A DNA stretch of 16,324 bases from NCBI GenBank assembly GCA_014191535.1, contig BJHC01000004.1, positions 1 to 16,324 on the forward strand, in the 5' to 3' direction. The notes under the pieces are model-generated. The model was not told the DNA's origin, made no database searches, and saw only the letters and a program-made list of their open reading frames with translations. How positions within the stretch are numbered: position 1 is the stretch's first letter; each line of letters opens with the position of its first letter. Both the position numbers and the translations under genes were made by a program. The stretch comes from Cyanobium sp. (GTDB taxonomy: Bacteria; Cyanobacteriota; Cyanobacteriia; PCC-6307; Cyanobiaceae). Below, piece by piece: positions 9,330 to 16,324 of the stretch.

Positions 9330-10271
9330 CTACCAGGGATCCTGGTCGAGGGGTTCCACATCCAAGGGCGCTTCGTCGCGCACGTAGCGCCGCCGAGGCG
9401 GTTCACCCATGGGATCGCGGCGGACCTCCAGGGGCTCACGGCGTGGTTCCGGCCTGGGCTCGAAGGGGTCGTCGTCGAGGTAGCGCCGCTGCCGCAGCGG
9501 TTCGCGTTCGCGGCGCTGATCCACCTCCACGTAGTCGTAATCCTCTTCGGGTTCGAAGCGGCGGTTGGTGGCGGGCTGGATGCGGCGTTGCTGCTCCTGC
9601 GCCGTGGGCTGGCCAGCGGCCAGCTGGTTCTCCACCGGCACCGCGTTCAGGCGGTAGCGCTCGCGCTCCTCCTGCTCCCAGCTGGGGCCGCCCACGCCGA
9701 GTTTCTCCAGCAGGCCCGTGCCCAGCTGCTTGAGCTTCTCTTCGGCCCCCTCATAAACAATGATCCGGTCGGGGCCGCTGCTCACGATTTCCTCCACCGT
9801 GAGCTCCCAGGTGCTCAGCACCCCTTCCCCCAGCAGCGGCACCCCCAGGGCGCCGAGCACCAGGCTGGTGAGCTCACCGGTTTCGATGTCGAAGCTGAAG
9901 CCCAGCACGCGCCCCAGCTGCTCACCGGCTTCGGTCACCACCTGGCAATTGATCACCTTGGAGTAGCGGTCGGGGTTGAACCCCTCCGACAGCGAATCGG
10001 CCGAATCCACCAGGATCACGTCCCCCACCTGACGGATGCTCTGCAGCGGCATCCAGCGGGGCAGGCCGGGCAGGAAGCGGGTCAGTGGGTTGTCCCGCAG
10101 GCCCAGGGCCACCACCTCGCGGCGGTCGATGTCCACCACCACTTCGCCCACCACCCCGAGGCGCCGCCCCGTGTCACGGGTGATCACCTGGGTGCCCATC
10201 AGCTCCGAACGCAGCCAGAGCCGATCGCTCGGGGTGGCGTTGGGGTCGCTGCCGGTGGGGGTGGTTGTCAT
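9330..10271 (-). CDS. Two-domain PRC-barrel protein with charged C-terminal tail
   Basis: A 313-residue protein containing two PRC-barrel-like beta domains, at about 19-90 (LWLRSELMGTQVITRDTGRRLGVVGEVVVDIDRREVV region) and about 103-178 (SKVINCQVVTEAGEQLGRVLGFSFDIETGELTSLVLG region). PRC barrels are found in RimM and in photosynthetic reaction-centre H subunits and serve as binding or scaffold modules; cyanobacteria carry several free-standing ones of poorly defined role. After about residue 195 the sequence becomes rich in Arg, Glu, Asp, Pro and Gln, probably disordered, ending DVEPLDQDPW. No signal peptide or membrane helix is seen, so it is likely cytoplasmic. The ATG at 10271 is chosen over an upstream 10346 start, which would run into smc. 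It begins 34 bp after the smc stop, so it is likely cotranscribed. A short GC-rich inverted repeat (9312-9316 with 9326-9330) follows the stop, without a T-run. Confidence 0.85.
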   Translation of the reverse strand: MTTTPTGSDPNATPSDRLWLRSELMGTQVITRDTGRRLGVVGEVVVDIDRREVVALGLRDNPLTRFLPGLPRWMPLQSIRQVGDVILVDSADSLSEGFNPDRYSKVINCQVVTEAGEQLGRVLGFSFDIETGELTSLVLGALGVPLLGEGVLSTWELTVEEIVSSGPDRIIVYEGAEEKLKQLGTGLLEKLGVGGPSWEQEERERYRLNAVPVENQLAAGQPTAQEQQRRIQPATNRRFEPEEDYDYVEVDQRREREPLRQRRYLDDDPFEPRPEPRREPLEVRRDPMGEPPRRRYVRDEAPLDVEPLDQDPW

Positions 10272-10305
10272 GGGCGCATTGTGGCCGAGGGCCAATGGGC
10301 TTTCC

Positions 10306-13300
10306 TCAGGCCGCCGGTGGTAATCCCACCACCTGGGTGTGGGCACCGCGGGCCTGGGTGACGCCGATGGTGCGGGTGGCGGCGCCGATCATCGGGCGGC
10401 GGTGGCTCACCACCAGGAACTGGGCCGCATCGGCCTGGCGGGCGATCAGGGCCGCCAGCCGTTCCACATTCACCCCGTCCAGGAAGCTGTCCACCTCATC
10501 GAGGGCATAGAAGGGCGAGGGGCGGAATTGCTGCAGGGCAAACAGGAAGCTCAGGGCCGTGAGCGATTTCTCGCCGCCGCTCATCGAGGCCAGTCGCCGG
10601 ACGGCCTTGCCCTTGGGGTGGGCCACCAGGTTGAGGCCCCCCTCCAGGGGCGCTTCGCTGTTCTCCAGCTGCAGGAAGCCTTCGCCATCGGAGAGGCCGG
10701 CGAAGATCTCGCGGAAGTGGCCGTCCACGGCGTTGAAGGCCTCCAGGAAGGCCTCCTGGCGCAGGGTGGCCACGGTTTCGATGCGCAGCAGCAGTTCCTC
10801 GCGCTCTTTGCAGAGCACATCCAGCCGCTCCTGCAGATCCCCCAGCCGTTGCTCCAGCTCCTCCAGCTCCTGCAGGGCGAGCATGTTCACCGGCTCGAGG
10901 GCCTCCATGCGCTGTTGCAGGTTGCGCAGCTCCGCCTGCAGGGCCTCCAGGCCATTGCTGCGCACCTCCTCGGGGATCTCCGGCAGCGGATCGGGCAGCT
11001 CCCGTTGCAGTTGCTCCAGGCGCTGGCCGCTGCTGCGCTCCTGCTCCGCCAGGGCCTGCAGTTCTTCCCCCAGGCGTTGCAGTTCCCACTCCTTCTGCTG
11101 CAGGGTCTGCCGCTGCAGGGCCAGCTGGGCCTCGGCCTGATCCCGCGCCCGGCGGCGCTCCCCGAAGCGCTCCTGCAGCTCCTGCTGCTGGGCTTCGAGG
11201 GCGGTGCGCCGCTCCTGATCGGCTTGCTGTTGCTGCTTCCATTCCGCCCGTTCCGCCAGCAGGGCATTCACCGCCTGCACCAGCCGCTGCTCCTCCTGGG
11301 CCAGGGCCTCCAGCTGGCTGTTGAGCCGCTCCGCAGCCAGGCCCCGTTCGCGTCGGGCCGCCAGCAGGGCGTCGCGTTGGTGGCGGGCGCTGGTGAGGGC
11401 CGCGTCGGCCGCCTCCAGCTCCTGCTGCAACCCCTGCCAGCGTTCGCTGTCGCCACTGGCCTGGGCGGTGGCCTCCTGGGCCTCCAGTGCGCTGAGGGCC
11501 TGCTGCAGCGGACCCAGCTCGGCCACCAGCTCCTGCAGTCGCCGTTGCCCCTGGGTCTGATCGGCCTCGATCTGGGCGATGCGCTGGCCGAGCTGCTCGC
11601 GCCGCTGCTGCAGCGGGCCGCTGGCCCGTTGGGCGGCGGTGCGTTCCGCCTCGAGGGCGGCGCGGCGCTGCTCCTGCTGGCTGAGCTGGGGCCGCAGCTG
11701 ATCGAGGGCTTGGCCCAGTTCGGCCTCCTTGCGTTGGCTGGCCGCCAGGGTTTCCCCCAGCTCCAGCAGGCGCCGCCGCAGGGGTTCGGCCTCATCGGCG
11801 TCGCTGGCGGCACCAAAGCTGAGCTGGTTGCCGCGCTGCTGCAGGCTGCCGCCGGTCATGGCGCCGCTCTTCTCGAGCAGTTCGCCATCGAGGGTCACCG
11901 CCCGGCAGCGGCCCAGTTCGCGGCGGGCGCTGGCCAGGTTGTCGAACACCAGGGTGTCGCCGAACACGTAGCGGAACACCTCGCCGTACACCGGCTCAAA
12001 CCGCACCAGATCCACGGCCCGGCCCACCAGGCCGTCGGCCCCAGAGCCCGATCCCCGCTGCAGGGCGGCAGCGCCGCTGCTACCGCCGGAGCCGTTGCCG
12101 CGGATCTTGTTCAGGGGCAGGAAGGTGAGGCGGCCGGCGCGGCGGCTTTTGAGCAGTTCGATGGCGCGGGCGGCGATGCGGTCGTCATCCACCACCACCT
12201 GGCCGAGCCGGGCTCCAGCGGCCACCTCCAGGGCGAGGCGGTGCCGTTCCTCCACCTCCGCCAGCTGGGCCACCGGGCCATGGATGCCCTCCAATCCGGC
12301 CTCCAGCAGCAGCCGCAGGGCGCCGGTGCCGCGGCTTTCCTGCAGGGTTTCGCGGCGGGATTCCAGCCGCGCGATCTCCCGCTCCAGGGTGCCCTGCTCC
12401 TGCTCCAGCCGCTGCCGGGTGCGCTGCTGCAGGGCCAGGGCCTCCACCAGTTCCTGGGCGCGGGTCTGCTCCTGATGGAGGGTGTTGAGCAGCTGTTGCC
12501 ATTCCCCCTCCAGCTGGCTGAGGGAGCTGCTCATGCCATCGCTGCTGGCGGCGTCCTCCTGCAGCTGCAGCTGCAACTCGCTGAGCCGCTCCTGCTCCTG
12601 CCGCAGCCGTTCGCTCAATTGCTGTTGTTCGGCCTGCAGGGGCGAGAGCTGGCTTTGCAGCTCCTGCCGGCGACGGCTGCGTTGTTTCTGCTCCTCCAGC
12701 CAGCTGCCGCTGCGGCCCGCCACCTCGCCGAGCCGGCGGCGTGACAGCTCCACCGCCGCTTCGCCACTGCGGCAGGCCTCCTCGGCCCGGTCAAGTTCCC
12801 CCTGGTCGTCGGCGCCGGCCAGGGCGATTTGCTGCTGGCGCAGGTCACCCTGCTGGCGGGTGAGCTCCTGGCGCTGCCGCTGCAGGTCTTCAGCGCTGAG
12901 TTGGTGCTTCTCGGCCTGGCGGGCGAGCTCGCGGCCACTGGCTTCCAGCCCCGCCAGCTCCGATTGCACCGCCAGCAGGCTGTCTTCCCCCAGGCCCTTC
13001 ACTTCGGCCTGCAGTTGCTCCAGCGCCTGGCTGCTCTGCTCCAGGGCGGTGCGCGCCTCGGCGATGGCGTCGCGGTCGCTTTGCTGCTGGCGCCCCAGGG
13101 CCTGCTGGCGGCTCTGCAGCTGCCGCAGATCCTCCTGGGCCTGCTCGAAGCCGAGCACCTGCTCCTGCAGCCGGCCCCGTTGGAAGCGTTCGCGCAGGTC
13201 TTGGTAGGTGCGGGCCTTGGCGCAGTCGCGCTCGAGCTTCTGGCGCGAGAGCAGCAGCTCCTGCTGCACGATGGCGCAGCGCTCCTCCCGCTCCTGCACT

Positions 13301-13911
13301 TCCGTGAGCTTGGAGCGGGTCTGGTCGATGCGGGAATCGAACAGGGCCACCCCCGCCAGTTCATCGATCAGCCCGCGCCGGTCGCGGGAACTCATCGACA
13401 CGATGCGGGTCACGTCGCCCTGCATCACCACGTTGCTGCCTTCGGGATCCACCCGCAGCCGGCGCAACTGGGTTTGCAACTGCTGCAGGTTGCACGCGAC
13501 GCCGTCGGCGCTGTAGCTGCTGGCATAGGTGCCGCCGGGGGCGATGCGCAGCCGCCGCGTCACCGTCCACTCCTGCTGGCCCGGCTGGATCCAGGGCCCC
13601 TCCTCGCTGGGCTCCAGCCCCGCCTCCGCGTCATCGGGCCGCCAGTCGCTCAGGTCGAAGCGCACCGATACGACGGTTTCAGCCGCCTTGCCCTGCTTGA
13701 GCATGGCGCTGTTCACCAGGTCGGGCAGCCGTTCGGCCCGCATGCCGCGGCTGCTGGCCAGGCCGAGGCAAAACAGGATGCCGTCGAGGATGTTGCTCTT
13801 GCCCGAGCCGTTGGGGCCCGTCACCACCGTGAACCCCTGGTCGAGCGGGATCGTCATCGATCCGCCGAACGACTTGAAGTTGGTCAGCTCTACCTGATTG
13901 ATGTGAACCAA
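10306..13911 (-). CDS. smc: Chromosome segregation ATPase SMC
   Basis: The 1201-residue SMC subunit of the bacterial condensin that organises and segregates the nucleoid. The N-terminal head has Walker A GPNGSGKS at 32-39 after the typical VHINQVELTNFKSFGG opening. Long Glu/Gln/Leu/Arg-rich coiled-coil arms occupy about 170-540 and 690-1030. The hinge is at about 543-690 (from GIHGPVAQLAEV to SGAMTGGS) and contains a Gly/Ser/Ala-rich insert near 600-625. The C-terminal head has the signature SGGEKSLTALSF near 1113 and Walker B FYALDEVDSFLDG near 1137. The start is a TTG at 13911, chosen because the next residues match the conserved SMC N-terminus; no ATG lies nearby in frame upstream. A good promoter candidate sits 25-52 bp upstream. 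scpA and scpB are not in this window. Confidence 0.97.
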   Translation of the reverse strand: MVHINQVELTNFKSFGGSMTIPLDQGFTVVTGPNGSGKSNILDGILFCLGLASSRGMRAERLPDLVNSAMLKQGKAAETVVSVRFDLSDWRPDDAEAGLEPSEEGPWIQPGQQEWTVTRRLRIAPGGTYASSYSADGVACNLQQLQTQLRRLRVDPEGSNVVMQGDVTRIVSMSSRDRRGLIDELAGVALFDSRIDQTRSKLTEVQEREERCAIVQQELLLSRQKLERDCAKARTYQDLRERFQRGRLQEQVLGFEQAQEDLRQLQSRQQALGRQQQSDRDAIAEARTALEQSSQALEQLQAEVKGLGEDSLLAVQSELAGLEASGRELARQAEKHQLSAEDLQRQRQELTRQQGDLRQQQIALAGADDQGELDRAEEACRSGEAAVELSRRRLGEVAGRSGSWLEEQKQRSRRRQELQSQLSPLQAEQQQLSERLRQEQERLSELQLQLQEDAASSDGMSSSLSQLEGEWQQLLNTLHQEQTRAQELVEALALQQRTRQRLEQEQGTLEREIARLESRRETLQESRGTGALRLLLEAGLEGIHGPVAQLAEVEERHRLALEVAAGARLGQVVVDDDRIAARAIELLKSRRAGRLTFLPLNKIRGNGSGGSSGAAALQRGSGSGADGLVGRAVDLVRFEPVYGEVFRYVFGDTLVFDNLASARRELGRCRAVTLDGELLEKSGAMTGGSLQQRGNQLSFGAASDADEAEPLRRRLLELGETLAASQRKEAELGQALDQLRPQLSQQEQRRAALEAERTAAQRASGPLQQRREQLGQRIAQIEADQTQGQRRLQELVAELGPLQQALSALEAQEATAQASGDSERWQGLQQELEAADAALTSARHQRDALLAARRERGLAAERLNSQLEALAQEEQRLVQAVNALLAERAEWKQQQQADQERRTALEAQQQELQERFGERRRARDQAEAQLALQRQTLQQKEWELQRLGEELQALAEQERSSGQRLEQLQRELPDPLPEIPEEVRSNGLEALQAELRNLQQRMEALEPVNMLALQELEELEQRLGDLQERLDVLCKEREELLLRIETVATLRQEAFLEAFNAVDGHFREIFAGLSDGEGFLQLENSEAPLEGGLNLVAHPKGKAVRRLASMSGGEKSLTALSFLFALQQFRPSPFYALDEVDSFLDGVNVERLAALIARQADAAQFLVVSHRRPMIGAATRTIGVTQARGAHTQVVGLPPAA

Positions 13912-13935
13912 CAGGCCCGAGCGCCGAGCACCAGC

Positions 13936-13963
13936 AAGGTAGCCGAACCCCTGACGTTTTCAA
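13936..13963 (-). promoter_or_regulatory. Candidate sigma70-type promoter of smc
   Basis: On the minus strand TTGAAA (13958-13963) and TACCTT (13936-13941) are separated by 16 bp, a fair match to the -35/-10 consensus. Transcription would begin near 13929, leaving a leader of roughly 18 nt before the TTG start of smc. This is prediction from sequence only. Confidence 0.45.
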
Positions 13964-13980
13964 GCAACCGTCCTTACCGT
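13951..13980 (+). promoter_or_regulatory. Weak candidate promoter of the DUF883/DUF1469 pair
   Basis: CTGACG (13951-13956) and TACCGT (13975-13980) with an 18-bp spacer could serve as -35 and -10 for the plus-strand pair. The match is modest. The -35 would overlap the -35 region of the divergent smc promoter, so the two might compete. Confidence 0.25.
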
Positions 13981-13990
13981 GGGGAGAGAA

Positions 13991-14004
13991 CATGGCGCGC
14001 CATG
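13991..14004. repeat. 14-bp perfect palindrome over the DUF883 start codon
   Basis: CATGGCGCGCCATG reads identically on both strands and ends on the ATG start at 14002. A second ATG at 13992, in another frame, is its left half. It may be an operator, a structured leader or chance in GC-rich DNA. Confidence 0.6.
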
Positions 14005-14484
14005 GAACAGGACACCCCGAGCAACGGCTACGGCGGCGATGGTGCGGCCCCTGCGGCCTCGGCGGGCGCCGCCGTCGACACGCCCCAGGCCGGTGCAGCC
14101 CAGTTTCGTGAGCGCTTCGACAGCCTGCTGCCCACCATCCAGCGGGAATGGCCCGAGGTGGCGCGCCACACCCTGGAGGCCACCCGCGGCAGCTTCGACA
14201 CCGTGGTGGAGGTGATCGCCCGCCAAACCGGCAGCACCAGTGAAGGCATCAAGGAGCAGCTGCTGGAGCTGGTGCAGGTGAGCGGCGATCAGGTGCATCA
14301 GCTCGCGGATTCGCTGCGGCCCCTGGAGGAGCAGCTGGAGACCCTGCTGGATGATCTGCACCACACCCTGCGGCCGCGGATTGAAAAGCCCGTGCGGGAG
14401 CGGCCCTTGATGGCCCTGGGAATCGCCGCTGGCGTGGGGCTGATCACCGGCCTGCTGCTGGCCTCCGGCCGGCGTTCAGCATGA
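14002..14484 (+). CDS. ElaB/YqjD-like (DUF883) membrane-anchored protein
   Basis: A 160-residue protein with a low-complexity Ala/Gly N-terminus (about 1-32), a long amphipathic helical part (about 35-125, with charged heptads such as IKEQLLELVQVSGDQVHQLADSLRPLEEQLETLLDDL) and one C-terminal membrane helix at about 136-155 (LMALGIAAGVGLITGLLLA) ending in GRRSA. This layout, with ERPLMALGIAAGVG before a tail anchor, resembles the ElaB/YqjD/DUF883 family; E. coli YqjD binds ribosomes at the membrane in stationary phase. Whether the cyanobacterial protein does so is unknown, and similarity in the soluble part is not certain. The ATG at 14002 is the first in frame after the promoter region; a GGGGAG lies 16 bases upstream, better spaced for an out-of-frame ATG at 13992. 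The stop overlaps the next start (ATGA). Confidence 0.75.
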   Translation: MEQDTPSNGYGGDGAAPAASAGAAVDTPQAGAAQFRERFDSLLPTIQREWPEVARHTLEATRGSFDTVVEVIARQTGSTSEGIKEQLLELVQVSGDQVHQLADSLRPLEEQLETLLDDLHHTLRPRIEKPVRERPLMALGIAAGVGLITGLLLASGRRSA

Positions 14485-14936
14485 GCGACGCCACCTCCAA
14501 CGGCTCGATGGATGACCGGGGCGATGCCGTGACCAACCGCCAGGACTCCCGCGGTGAGCGCCGCCGCTCCACGCTTCCTTTGCAGGCGGCTTCCCGAGTG
14601 ACGGGGCTGGTGGGTTCGGTGATGGACCTGCATGTGCGCATCGCCCTCAAGGAGGCGGACCGGGAGAAGCGCCGGCTGATCTCCGGTGTGGTGCTGCTGG
14701 CCGGTGGCCTGGCGACCCTGCTGCTGGCCCTGGTGGCGGCTGAGCTGGCCCTGGTGCTGTGGTGCCATCTGCAGCTGGGGTGGACCTGGATGCAGGTGGC
14801 CCTGGCCCTGATGGGGCTGAATCTGTTGCTCACCGGCGCCATGCTGCGCATCGGCGGTTGGCTCACCCGTGGCCCCTACCTGCCGGAAACCATGGCGGGC
14901 CTCACGAAAACGACGCGGGCTCTGCTTGGCCGTTGA
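14481..14936 (+). CDS. Phage holin family protein / YqjE-like (DUF1469) membrane protein
   Basis: A 151-residue protein with a polar N-terminus (1-35), a conserved-looking helical stretch LVGSVMDLHVRIALKEADREKRRL (about 43-66) and two hydrophobic segments at about 67-95 and 101-126. The pattern of a short amphipathic helix ending in KxExxREK before a two-helix hairpin is that of the Actinobacteriophage holin III/DUF1469/YqjE family. Despite the family name, it is a chromosomal envelope protein here; no lysis genes are nearby. It starts by ATGA overlap with the DUF883-like gene, so the two are co-translated, like yqjD-yqjE in E. coli. The last 35 bp overlap the antiporter gene on the other strand. 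Confidence 0.78.
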   Translation: MSDATSNGSMDDRGDAVTNRQDSRGERRRSTLPLQAASRVTGLVGSVMDLHVRIALKEADREKRRLISGVVLLAGGLATLLLALVAAELALVLWCHLQLGWTWMQVALALMGLNLLLTGAMLRIGGWLTRGPYLPETMAGLTKTTRALLGR

Positions 14937-16053
14937 GCCAGCGGCAGAGCGGCGGTAATGAGAGCCCCTTCACCAGCAGGTTGAGGATCACCACGATGAA
15001 CACAATGCTCTGGGCGTTGGGGGCCAGCGCTGGGGCTGCATCCGCCTGGAGGCCCCGCAGGTTGGGGATCGCCTGCACCACGTTGAACGACAGGGCCAGC
15101 GGCACGGCGCCGCGCATGCCACACCAGCTGATCAGCAGGCTCTCGCGCCAGGAGAAGGGGGAGAAGCTCTGAAAACAGAACACGCTGAGGGGGCGCGCCA
15201 CCAGCATCAACACGGCTGCCGCGCCGATGCCGATCGGCAGAGAGGGCAGCAGGTCGGCGGGATTCACCAACAGGCCAAACAGCAGAAAGATGGTGATTTC
15301 GGTCATGGTGTTGAACGGCGCCAGCACCTCCTGCAGAGCCTCGTGATTCACCTCCGCCTTGCAGTAGTGGAGGTTGGTCATGAACACGCCGGTGACGTAC
15401 ACCGCCACGAATCCGGATCCCCCCACGAGGTGGGTGAAGCCGTAGTCGATGAAGGCGATTGACATCGCCACAATCAGCAATTGCTCCTTGTCCATCACCA
15501 TCCGGTTGATCACCAGGCGGGCCAGGTAGCCGAAGCCAACCCCCAGCAACAGGCCCGAGGCCAGCTGCTGAATCAGGCCCCCCAGGATGGTTTGGGTCAT
15601 GTCCAGTGCTGAGGTGGTCGTCCCGGCGCCGGCGATGAACAGCACGGTGCACAGCTGATAGGTGATCAGGGCGCTGGGATCGTTCACGGCGGATTCGAAC
15701 TCCAGCAGCAGCTGCACGCGCTGCGGCACCAGCCGACCCACCTGGCGCAGCACGCTGACGGTGGGCCCGGTATCGGTGGAGCCCAGGCAAGCGGCTATGA
15801 GCATCGCCACGCCGACGGGCATGGTGTGGGCCAGCCCCAGATCCAGCCCGCCAGCATCGTGGGAGCCCAGCCAGAGCAGCCCCAGCCCCAGCACCAGCGT
15901 GGAGAGCAGCACGCCGCCGATGGCCAGCATCAGGCCGTACTTAAGGAAGTTGCGGATGGCCTGGATGTCGGTTTTTAGGCCCGCATAGAAGAGCAGCAGC
16001 GCGAGGGAGAACAACTGAAGATTGGCGACCTCATCAGCGGTGATGTTGAGCAC
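14902..16053 (-). CDS. CPA1-type Na+(K+)/H+ antiporter, main body (N-terminus frameshifted away)
   Basis: A 383-residue polytopic membrane protein of the cation:proton antiporter superfamily. The core has many hydrophobic segments from residue 11 on. It carries the DTGPTVSVLRQVG stretch (about 94-106) and the ion-binding motif ESAVNDPSA with the Asn-Asp pair at 124-125. The ND pair is typical of electroneutral CPA1 exchangers such as NhaP and the K+/H+ CvrA group, so Na+ or K+ may be the substrate. As an open frame it begins only at a GTG (16053), in the middle of a conserved run; the preceding residues of the same frame are GLLINIK. The first membrane helix is encoded in another frame at 16065-16253. 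With one inserted base the joined protein would be about 450 residues and complete. The gene is therefore probably a recent frameshift mutant or a sequencing error. Confidence 0.85.
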   Translation of the reverse strand: MLNITADEVANLQLFSLALLLFYAGLKTDIQAIRNFLKYGLMLAIGGVLLSTLVLGLGLLWLGSHDAGGLDLGLAHTMPVGVAMLIAACLGSTDTGPTVSVLRQVGRLVPQRVQLLLEFESAVNDPSALITYQLCTVLFIAGAGTTTSALDMTQTILGGLIQQLASGLLLGVGFGYLARLVINRMVMDKEQLLIVAMSIAFIDYGFTHLVGGSGFVAVYVTGVFMTNLHYCKAEVNHEALQEVLAPFNTMTEITIFLLFGLLVNPADLLPSLPIGIGAAAVLMLVARPLSVFCFQSFSPFSWRESLLISWCGMRGAVPLALSFNVVQAIPNLRGLQADAAPALAPNAQSIVFIVVILNLLVKGLSLPPLCRWLNGQAEPASFS

Positions 16054-16064
16054 CTTGATGTTGA

Positions 16065-16253
16065 TCAGCAGGCCAGCACCAACACTCCGAGGATGGCTGG
16101 GATGCCGATGCGAATGGACAGCTTGCTGATCAGCAGGCTGCCGAGGTAGACGGCACCGATGAACAGCAACTGCACTTCCACCGGCACCTGCGAGAGCGGT
16201 GGGTGCTCGCCCTGGCTCGGCATGGTGATCAGGAGCTCGGCCAGGTGCAACAT
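16065..16253 (-). pseudogene. N-terminal fragment of the antiporter, separated by a one-base frameshift
   Basis: A 62-codon frame that begins MLHLAELLITMPSQG, continues with a first membrane segment (VQLLFIGAVYLGSLLI) and ends IRIGIPAILGVLVL-AC-stop. The IGIPAILG motif before GLLIN is the usual start of the transporter domain, and the downstream frame supplies GLLINIKVLNITADEV exactly at this point. The break lies at 16071-16075, where the minus strand reads CTGGCC; CTGGGCC would restore the frame. An alternative start at the second ATG (16223) would drop ten residues. The 71 bp upstream to the window edge hold no clear promoter. Confidence 0.8.
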
Positions 16254-16324
16254 CGGTGCTTCGGCTGATGGGCTTGATTGTGCTGGATTTCCTCCGGTTG
16301 ATCAGCGGATCTCGTAGTGGAGCC

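Noticed and set aside
9312..9330. GC-rich inverted repeat after the PRC-barrel stop as an intrinsic terminator
   Set aside because: The stem is only 5 bp with a 9-base loop and is not followed by a T-run.
10339..12744. An 801-codon open frame opposite smc, Gln/Leu/Ala-rich
   Set aside because: It mirrors the repetitive Leu/Gln/Glu codons of the SMC coiled coil in GC-rich DNA and has no recognisable domain.
12829..14001. N-terminal extension of the DUF883-like frame far upstream into smc
   Set aside because: The frame stays open only because of antisense bias. The smc coding evidence and the promoter region place the real start at 14002.
14481..14936. Holin-like gene as a sign of a prophage
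   Set aside because: No endolysin, capsid, integrase or attachment site is nearby. The family is common as chromosomal YqjE-type envelope proteins.
16302..16324. Possible C-terminus LHYEIR-stop of another minus-strand gene at the right edge
   Set aside because: Only six codons are visible, too few to support a gene, although a gene ending there is plausible.

Overview
The window is about 16.3 kb of high-GC DNA, densely packed with housekeeping genes. It almost certainly comes from the chromosome of a picocyanobacterium of the Synechococcus/Cyanobium type. Three things point there: a clpR-clpP3 pair with a catalytically dead ClpR (a cyanobacterial and plastid trait), the ddl-X-ftsQ-ftsZ order, and protein sequences that look picocyanobacterial. 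This placement rests on recognition, not on a search. No phage, IS element, CRISPR array, tRNA or rRNA was seen. All intergenic gaps are under about 110 bp, so no stretch above 300 bases lacks a gene.

Layout, left to right. (1) 1-3444, minus strand: read in the direction of transcription, a membrane PIN-TRAM protein, clpR, clpP3 and then ilvC (3' end cut by the window edge). (2) 3443-4774, plus strand: hemW, head-to-head with the PIN-TRAM gene and tail-to-tail with panB, whose last 86 bp it overlaps. (3) 4689-5513, minus strand: panB. (4) About 5561-5655, plus strand: the small SRP RNA gene ffs, between panB and the ftsZ stop. (5) 5664-9267, minus strand: a division/wall cluster transcribed ddl, small membrane protein of unknown function, ftsQ, ftsZ. 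The first two junctions are ATGA and GTGA overlaps. (6) 9330-13911, minus strand: smc followed by a two-domain PRC-barrel protein. (7) 14002-14936, plus strand: an ElaB/YqjD-like (DUF883) gene overlapping by ATGA a YqjE/holin-like (DUF1469) gene. (8) 14902-16253, minus strand: a CPA1-type Na+(K+)/H+ antiporter whose reading frame is broken by one missing base near 16071-16075.

Functionally the window combines protein quality control (ClpP3/R), branched-chain amino acid and pantothenate synthesis (ilvC, panB), a heme chaperone (hemW), co-translational targeting (ffs), septation with peptidoglycan precursor synthesis (ddl, ftsQ, ftsZ), chromosome segregation (smc) and envelope or ion homeostasis. 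I found no convincing undescribed defence or mobile system. The items most worth a second look are the uncharacterised membrane protein translationally coupled between ddl and ftsQ, the antiporter frameshift, the PIN-TRAM/clp linkage, and the shared-start arrangement at 3441-3446.
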